Assembly (NCBI GenBank): GCA_009379845.1
Contig: WHSZ01000017.1
Span: forward strand, 26,260 to 90,259
From: Pseudonocardiaceae bacterium
GTDB lineage: Bacteria > Actinomycetota > Actinomycetes > Mycobacteriales > Pseudonocardiaceae
DNA length: 64,000 bases
Direction: 5' to 3'
Shown: piece by piece, positions 59,397 through 64,000 of the stretch
How the letters are laid out: every line of letters begins with the position of its first letter
Position numbering within the stretch: the stretch's first letter is position 1
Made by a program: the position numbers and the translations under genes
The notes under the pieces: generated by a model
Databases searched by the model: none
Seen by the model: only the letters and a program-made list of their open reading frames with translations
Told to the model about the DNA's origin: nothing

Positions 59397-59921
59397 GTGG
59401 CTGGCGAAACACCCGCGGCAGACGACCCAACCGGATCCCGCCGACCGCTCCTCGGTTTGATACTCGCCGCGGACCGCCGGATGCGTGGTCTGATGGAGGA
59501 GACTCTCAAGGAGCGCTCACTGCCCTTATCGGAACATACGACGATGGCGATGTTGCGTCGGCACGGGGTGCTTTCGTCCGCGGAGCTGGCCCGGAAGGTC
59601 TTCGTCACCCCGCAGGCGATGGGCCAGATCATCGCCAGCATGGAGCGTCGTGGCCTGATCCAACGGCGACCAGATCCGAGCCACGGACGGCGACAACTTG
59701 CCGAACTCACGCCGGCTGGGCTTGCGCTAGTCACCGAGTCTCTGGAGGAACTGACCTCGGTCGAACAGCACTTCCTCACGCCGCTGAGTCCCCGTGAGCG
59801 GGAGTACTTCCTCACTCTTTTCACCGCCTGCGTCGAGTTCTTGGAGACACACCCGACACTCCCGGGGCCGGGTGATGCTGAGGCGATGCCGCCCGGGGAA
59901 GACGGACCTGTTGCGCCGTAA
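59397..59921 (+). CDS. MarR-family transcriptional regulator
   Basis: About 174 residues. The winged helix lies at roughly 55-120: L-S-S-A-E-L-A-R-K-V-F-V-T-P-Q-A-M-G-Q-I-I-A, then R-R-P-D-P-S-H-G-R-R-Q-L-A-E-L-T-P-A-G, the MarR wing. The frame is open back to TTG 59340, with GTG at 59349 and 59397 as candidates; none has a well-placed ribosome site. It is divergent from the hydrolase fusion and is its likely regulator. It converges with the ABC ATPase gene. Confidence 0.83.
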   Translation: MAGETPAADDPTGSRRPLLGLILAADRRMRGLMEETLKERSLPLSEHTTMAMLRRHGVLSSAELARKVFVTPQAMGQIIASMERRGLIQRRPDPSHGRRQLAELTPAGLALVTESLEELTSVEQHFLTPLSPREREYFLTLFTACVEFLETHPTLPGPGDAEAMPPGEDGPVAP

Positions 59922-59936
59922 CCACGATCGGGCACC

Positions 59937-60743
59937 TCAACGCCGGATCCGACCGAGGATCCGGGCACGGGCCTCGGTAAAAGCCGGCTCCGCCTTGGTC
60001 TGGATCTGATCGCGATCTTGCCCGAAGGGCACCTCGACCACATCCACCACATGGGCGGGGTGGCCGGAGAGCACGACGACGCGGTCAGCCAGGTATACGG
60101 CCTCGTCGATGTCATGGGTGACAACGACAACACTGATACCCAGACGTTTCCGAAGGTGCAGGACAAGATCCTCCAGGTCGAATCGGGTTTGGGCGTCCAC
60201 GGACGCGAACGGCTCGTCCATCAGCAGGACCTCCGACTGATAGGCGAGCGCCCGCGCGATCGCTGCCCGCTGCTGCATGCCGCCCGACAGCTGCCAGGGA
60301 TACTTGCGCCCGGCATCGGGCAGCCCGACGGCGTTCAGGCACTGGTCGGCAAGCGCCCTCCGCGCCGCCTTCCGCATCCCTTTGCCCTGCAGCGGGAACG
60401 AGACGTTCTCACGTGTCCGCATCCAGGGCAGCAGAGACCGGCTGTAGTCCTGGAACACAACGCCGACTTCCAGAATCGGGCCGGTCATGGTGGTCGGGCC
60501 GAACATCACCGCTCCGGTGGTGGGCGCCAGCAGCCCCGCGAGGCAGCGCAGCAGCGTGGTCTTGCCGACGCCGGAAGGGCCGACGATGCACACGATCTCG
60601 TTCGGTTCGACGCGTACGTCCAGATCTTCCAGGACACGTACGGCGGTGCTGCCCTCGCCGTACGATTTGCTCAGCCCCTTGACGGCCAGCGGGTGCCGAG
60701 CACGGCGCTCGTCGAGCAGGTCGAGGTGTTCTGCAGTGGTCAT
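59937..60743 (-). CDS. NitT/TauT-type ABC transporter ATPase
   Basis: 268 residues. Walker A is G-P-S-G-V-G-K-T-T, the signature L-S-G-G-M-Q-Q-R, Walker B L-L-M-D-E-P, then the H-loop V-T-H-D-I-D-E-A. Same subfamily as the ATPase at 12788 but clearly a separate lineage. The start overlaps the permease stop (ATGA). It ends the operon of two permeases and an ATPase whose binding protein lies beyond the TnpB element. Confidence 0.93.
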   Translation of the reverse strand: MTTAEHLDLLDERRARHPLAVKGLSKSYGEGSTAVRVLEDLDVRVEPNEIVCIVGPSGVGKTTLLRCLAGLLAPTTGAVMFGPTTMTGPILEVGVVFQDYSRSLLPWMRTRENVSFPLQGKGMRKAARRALADQCLNAVGLPDAGRKYPWQLSGGMQQRAAIARALAYQSEVLLMDEPFASVDAQTRFDLEDLVLHLRKRLGISVVVVTHDIDEAVYLADRVVVLSGHPAHVVDVVEVPFGQDRDQIQTKAEPAFTEARARILGRIRR

Positions 60744-61570
60744 TTCGTTGCCTTCCCGCGAGTCCGGGTCGTGGCGCCGCCGGAGCTCGCGCCAGCCGAC
60801 TTGAAGTACCAGCCCAGCATGGCCTTCTCGACCACGATGAAGGCGAGACTGAGCAGGTAGCCCAGTGCACCGACGACGAGCGTGCCCGCCCAGGCGGCGG
60901 AGATGTCGAAGACGCTGCCGGCGGTGTTGATGAAATGGCCGATGCCGACGGTCGCGCTGAAGATCTCGCTGACGACCATGACGACGACGCCGACGGCCAG
61001 TGAGACCCGGACGCCCGCCATGATCTGCGGCATTGCCGCCGGAAGCACCATCCTGCGGAGCCGGAGCGAGTGCGGGATCTGGTAGGCCTTCGCCATGTCG
61101 CGCACCTCTGGTGCGATCGCCCGGACACCGTCGATGGTGTTCAGCAAGACGGGCCAGACGCACGCGAAGGCGATCATGTAGATCTTCGGCGCCTGGCCGA
61201 TCCCGAGCGCACCGATGACGATGGGGATCAGCGCCGACTGCGGTACGGAGCGGACGAACTGCAGGAACGGATCGAGCACCTGACGCAGTCGCTCGAGCTC
61301 GCCGATCAGGATGCCGAGTGCGGTTCCCACGATGGTGGCGAGGACGAGGCCGAGGACGATGTTGGTGAGACTGTAGGTGACGTCGGTGCGGATCGTTCCG
61401 CTCGTGATGCCGCTGACCAACGCATCCCAGATCGCCGACAGCGCGGGGAAGTAGACCGAGGTGCTGTCAGCTGAGACGAACCACCAGCCGGCGGCGAGGA
61501 CGGCAACCAGCCACAGCCGCTCAAGCAGACGGAGCAAGAGCCTGGCAGGGGGGAGGAGCAGTGTGGTCAT
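60740..61570 (-). CDS. NitT/TauT-type ABC transporter permease (second)
   Basis: 276 residues, about six membrane helices. The coupling region is A-K-A-Y-Q-I-P-H-S-L-R-L-R-R-M-V-L-P-A-A-M-P. It is coupled on both sides by ATGA overlaps. Because the preceding gene is another permease of the same family, the transporter is probably a heterodimer, whereas the system at 13633 has one permease gene. Confidence 0.92.
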   Translation of the reverse strand: MTTLLLPPARLLLRLLERLWLVAVLAAGWWFVSADSTSVYFPALSAIWDALVSGITSGTIRTDVTYSLTNIVLGLVLATIVGTALGILIGELERLRQVLDPFLQFVRSVPQSALIPIVIGALGIGQAPKIYMIAFACVWPVLLNTIDGVRAIAPEVRDMAKAYQIPHSLRLRRMVLPAAMPQIMAGVRVSLAVGVVVMVVSEIFSATVGIGHFINTAGSVFDISAAWAGTLVVGALGYLLSLAFIVVEKAMLGWYFKSAGASSGGATTRTRGKATK

Positions 61571-62421
61571 GGTTCGCTCCTGGTGGCCCGCCGGTTCCAG
61601 GCCAGCGCTCGACCCTCCACCGTCCACAGGATCTTGTTCATGGCCAGGCCCACCAGTCCTGCGTAGACCACGTAGGCCAGCGCCAGCGCGGGGGCTCCGT
61701 CGGTCTGCGCGCGGGCGAGGTTGCCGCCCATGCCGGGGGTGAGGCTGAGGACTTCCACCCCGATGGCGATCAGGATCGACGCCGACGCCGCGATCCGGAC
61801 CCCGGTGGCGGCGAACGGAGCGGCGTTGGGTAGCACGACCTTGACGAACCGCAGGAGCGGAGGGATGCGGTATCCGCGAACGGTGTCGGCGATCACCGGG
61901 TCGATACGCCGGGCACCGTAGATCGTCTGCACCAAGATCGGCCAGAGGACCCCGGAGAACACCACGACGATCTCCATCTGGCTGGTTGCCCCCAGCACCA
62001 GCACCATGACGGGCAGGAGCGCGATGACCGGGAACGAGCGGCCGAGCTCGATGAGAAACTGTGCCGACCGGTACGCCGCCTGGCTGATGCCCAGCAGGAG
62101 TCCGAACGGGACGCCGACGACGATGCCGGCCGCCAGACCGGTTAAGGCGTTCGAAACCGTCGTGGCCAGCGCGGCCCAGAAGGCAGCGGTGCCGGCGAGG
62201 GTCACGAACTCGCGCGCGACATCCCACAGGGGTGGCACGAGCTCGCGACTCAGCAAGCCGGACTCGTAGACCAGCGTCCACACCGCCGCGATGAGCAGAG
62301 CCGTCCCGAGCTGCCACGCGGCGAGACCGATCCTTTTCCGGCTCCGCACGCGGCGCCGACCCGAGGGCTTCTTCGGGTTCGGCGCCACGCTCGGCGGGTA
62401 CAGCTTCTCAGCGATCGTCAT
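61567..62421 (-). CDS. NitT/TauT-type ABC transporter permease (first)
   Basis: 284 residues with a basic N-terminal tail (G-R-R-R-V-R-S-R-K-R), then about six membrane helices. The coupling region is V-R-G-Y-R-I-P-P-L-L-R-F-V-K-V-V-L-P-N-A-A-P. GGTGAGGA precedes the start. Its upstream DNA is now the right end of the TnpB element, so transcription from the original promoter may be disturbed. Confidence 0.92.
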   Translation of the reverse strand: MTIAEKLYPPSVAPNPKKPSGRRRVRSRKRIGLAAWQLGTALLIAAVWTLVYESGLLSRELVPPLWDVAREFVTLAGTAAFWAALATTVSNALTGLAAGIVVGVPFGLLLGISQAAYRSAQFLIELGRSFPVIALLPVMVLVLGATSQMEIVVVFSGVLWPILVQTIYGARRIDPVIADTVRGYRIPPLLRFVKVVLPNAAPFAATGVRIAASASILIAIGVEVLSLTPGMGGNLARAQTDGAPALALAYVVYAGLVGLAMNKILWTVEGRALAWNRRATRSEP

Positions 62422-62424
62422 TCC

Positions 62425-62570
62425 TCACCGTTCAGGAAGCGTGTAGATGTGTGTCCTGAGCCGACGCGTTGCCGTGTCGGCGTTGGCCCGCACCGGGTGG
62501 TGCGGGTCTTCCCGTGGCGGTACCCGCCGCGCCCTCAACGGGCGTCTTACATGGGTTTCCCTCGGGCTCG
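62425..62570 (-). ncRNA. Candidate omega-RNA (reRNA) scaffold at 3' end of tnpB
   Basis: The end of tnpB and the right end of the element fold into GC hairpins: CCCGCACC-GGGT-GGTGCGGG (62487-62506) and GCCGAC...GTCGGC (62460-62481). TnpB guide RNAs come from this place, with the guide taken from the DNA just outside the right end, here the leader of the permease gene. The exact ends and guide are inferred. Confidence 0.5.
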
Positions 62571-63811
62571 TTTCTCGTCGCCCCGCAACTCGGGGAGGAC
62601 GCCTCAACCAATGCCGCAAGGTTGCGGGCGGCGTTGAGGTCACGATCCATGCTCGTGCCGCACGCCTTGCAAGTGTAGATGCGTTCGGACAGGCGCAGCT
62701 TGGCTCTCACCACACCACAACCCGAACACGTCTTCGAGGACGGAAACCACCGATCGGCGACCTGCACCCGGACCCCGGCCCAGTTGGCCTTGTATTCGAC
62801 CTGCCGCCGCAACTCACCAAAGCCTGCCCCGGCGATGTGCCGCGCCAGGCGCCGATTGCGCAGCATGCCGGACACGTGAAGATCTTCCAGGACGATGGTG
62901 CCGTGGGTGCGCACGAGCCGGGTGGACAGCTTGTGCAACCCGTCCCGGCGCGCCTGCGCGATCCGCGTGTGCAGTGTCGCGATCCGCGCCTGCGTCTTGC
63001 ACCACCGCCTCGAAGGCTTCGTCATCGTGCGTTTGTCCGGGCCGCAACGGCGGGCGGCCTCCCGCTGCAGGCGACGCAACTCCCGCTGCGCCACCTCCAG
63101 ATGCTTCGGATTGGCGATCACCTCCCCCGTGGACAGCACCGCCAACGACCTCACCCCCAGATCGACACCGACGGCGCTATCCGGTTGCCGGGGTGCGGGG
63201 TCATGACGAGTGATCTCCACCGAAAACGACACCAACCAGCGCCCACCCCGCAGCGAGACGGTGGCCGAACGGATACGGGCGGTGCCCCGCTCAACATGCC
63301 GGGCCAGTTTGCGGGTCGATTCGTACATGCGCACCACACCGATCCGGGGCAGCTGCACATGCCGCCGATCACCCTTCGCCAGGCCGAACGATCCGGTGGT
63401 GAACCGGCACGACAACCCCGACCGCCTGCCCTTGAACCGCGGAAACCGCACCGCAGGCCCCTTCCGCCTACCCGCTTTCGCCTCGTTCCAGTTCTTCAAC
63501 GCGACCGCCAGATTTGCCAACCCCGACGAATACGCCTCCTTGGAATTCTCCCGCCACCACGGCGCCACGTCGCCCTTGACCGCGTTCCAGTCCTTGCGCA
63601 GGCTGTAGGCACCCCAGTCCAGCGGCGGCGTGCGATCCTCATTGTCGATCCCGTAAGAGGCTTCGGCAGCGCGCTGGACGAGGTTCGCCTTCACCCGGCC
63701 CAGACCCCAGTTGAACGCGAAGCGCTGCGCACCACAATGCGACCGCAACGCGGCCTCCTGCACCGCGTTCAGCTCCAGTGCAAACTGGTATGCCTGCAAC
63801 ACCTTGCTCAC
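62432..63811 (-). CDS. tnpB: TnpB RNA-guided nuclease (IS605 OrfB family)
   Basis: 459 residues from GTG 63811; the frame is open to 63898 but the family begins near Q-A-Y-Q-F-A-L-E-L. All three RuvC acids are present: Asp in V-G-V-D-L-G-V-R-S, Glu in I-V-L-E-D-L-H-V, Asp in S-M-D-R-D-L-N-A-A-R-N. The zinc ribbon C-S-G-C-G...C-K-A-C-G and S-S-K-T-C are intact, so the nuclease looks functional. The last 60 residues, after N-A-A-R-N-L, are translated from the part of the element that also encodes the guide RNA scaffold. Confidence 0.93.
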   Translation of the reverse strand: MSKVLQAYQFALELNAVQEAALRSHCGAQRFAFNWGLGRVKANLVQRAAEASYGIDNEDRTPPLDWGAYSLRKDWNAVKGDVAPWWRENSKEAYSSGLANLAVALKNWNEAKAGRRKGPAVRFPRFKGRRSGLSCRFTTGSFGLAKGDRRHVQLPRIGVVRMYESTRKLARHVERGTARIRSATVSLRGGRWLVSFSVEITRHDPAPRQPDSAVGVDLGVRSLAVLSTGEVIANPKHLEVAQRELRRLQREAARRCGPDKRTMTKPSRRWCKTQARIATLHTRIAQARRDGLHKLSTRLVRTHGTIVLEDLHVSGMLRNRRLARHIAGAGFGELRRQVEYKANWAGVRVQVADRWFPSSKTCSGCGVVRAKLRLSERIYTCKACGTSMDRDLNAARNLAALVEASSPSCGATRNEPEGNPCKTPVEGAAGTATGRPAPPGAGQRRHGNASAQDTHLHAS

Positions 63812-63917
63812 GAATCGTGACCATACCGACCGCCACCGACAAAACCGGCCACCCAACAAACCGGCCCATACTGGCATGTTTCGACGCACAACCACCAACA
63901 GCTCTCAACCCCTGGGC

Positions 63918-64000
63918 CTATTTCTGCGGCGCGTCTGGCCAGACGACGGCGCCGTAAGAGACATCGGCGGAGATGAAGCGGTACTTGTTGAGCCCCTTGA
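63918..64000 (-). CDS. C-terminus of NitT/TauT-type binding protein (runs off window)
   Basis: The last 27 codons of a minus-strand gene that enters from the right edge, ending in TAG at 63918. The peptide K-G-L-N-K-Y-R-F-I-S-A-D-V-S-Y-G-A-V-V-W continues to P-D-A-P-Q-K. Gene order makes it the substrate-binding protein of the permease/ATPase operon at 59937-62421, and the end is consistent with that. The function is inferred from context because most of the gene is missing. Confidence 0.55.
   Translation of the reverse strand, partial: KGLNKYRFISADVSYGAVVWPDAPQK

Larger units (their letters stand above)
62422..63910 (-). mobile_element. TnpB-only insertion element (IS605/IS1341-type)
   Basis: The tnpB gene and its flanks separate the binding-protein gene (stop at 63918) from the permease gene (start 62421). 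No transposase (TnpA Y1 or serine) is present, so it is an orphan, IS1341-type unit that would need TnpA in trans. As usual for this group there are no terminal inverted repeats; boundaries are approximate. The left end follows TTGAG (63906-63910 complement), a possible target/TAM sequence. The right end lies near the permease ribosome site. Confidence 0.6.

Noticed and set aside
1..64000. CRISPR array, tRNA/rRNA or prophage genes
   Set aside because: No spaced direct repeats, no cloverleaf or rRNA-like sequence, and no phage structural or integrase gene was seen. The only tandem repeat is within the permease gene.

Overview
The window is high-GC DNA with strong G/C bias at third codon positions, frequent GTG starts and many ATGA/GTGA stop-start overlaps. 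Its family content (LLM flavin monooxygenases, many SDRs, acyl-CoA enzymes, NitT/TauT-type ABC importers) fits a soil actinomycete, probably Pseudonocardiales-like; the genus is inference. I see no rRNA, tRNA, CRISPR or prophage. The window is an accessory catabolic region: about eight gene sets, ten transcription regulators of seven families (MarR x2, LysR x2, GntR/FCD x2, IclR, TrmB-like, TetR, ArsR), and one TnpB element.

Layout. 1-1283: end of a minus-strand operon with a SnoaL-like gene (cut by the window edge) and an iron/polyamine-type binding lipoprotein. 1876-6156: MarR, LysR, a CaiB-type CoA-transferase and a MatC-like dicarboxylate permease carrying a collagen-like insert. 6199-20818: a large plus-strand catabolic set between two GntR regulators. 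It contains an aldehyde dehydrogenase, FAD dehydrogenase, ApbE, flavin reductase, a NitT/TauT importer, two alpha/beta hydrolases (one without its nucleophile), a CMD protein, two SDRs, a luciferase-like monooxygenase and a tautomerase. 21061-25026: LysR, MetE-like methyltransferase, FAA hydrolase and MBL hydrolase.

25174-38866: the most unusual block. It has an importer operon (Tat lipoprotein, two permeases, a fused double ATPase) that overlaps a divergent MurD-like ligase and an MBL hydrolase. Around it are an FAD amine oxidase, an FMN alpha-hydroxyacid-oxidase homologue lacking its catalytic His, a betaine-homocysteine-methyltransferase-like enzyme, and IclR and TrmB-like regulators. A near-identical palindrome sits upstream of the BHMT-like gene and in the IclR/FMN-enzyme promoter, tying both ends together.

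39214-54134: a ketone/acyl-CoA degradation regulon. It has SDR, acyl-CoA dehydrogenase, zinc alcohol dehydrogenase, a fused thiamine E1, TetR, enoyl-CoA hydratase and an acetone/acetophenone-carboxylase-like HyuA/HyuB operon with CMD, SDR, acyl-CoA ligase and SDR. A shared operator (GACCGAT-R-GGTACA) lies in both divergent promoters, so TetR probably controls all of it. 54292-56711: cadmium/lead-type P1B ATPase with a CadC-like ArsR. 56935-59921: DUF3237 protein and a hydrolase-NTF2 fusion with a divergent MarR. 59937-64000: a second NitT/TauT importer whose binding-protein gene has been separated from its permeases by a TnpB element.
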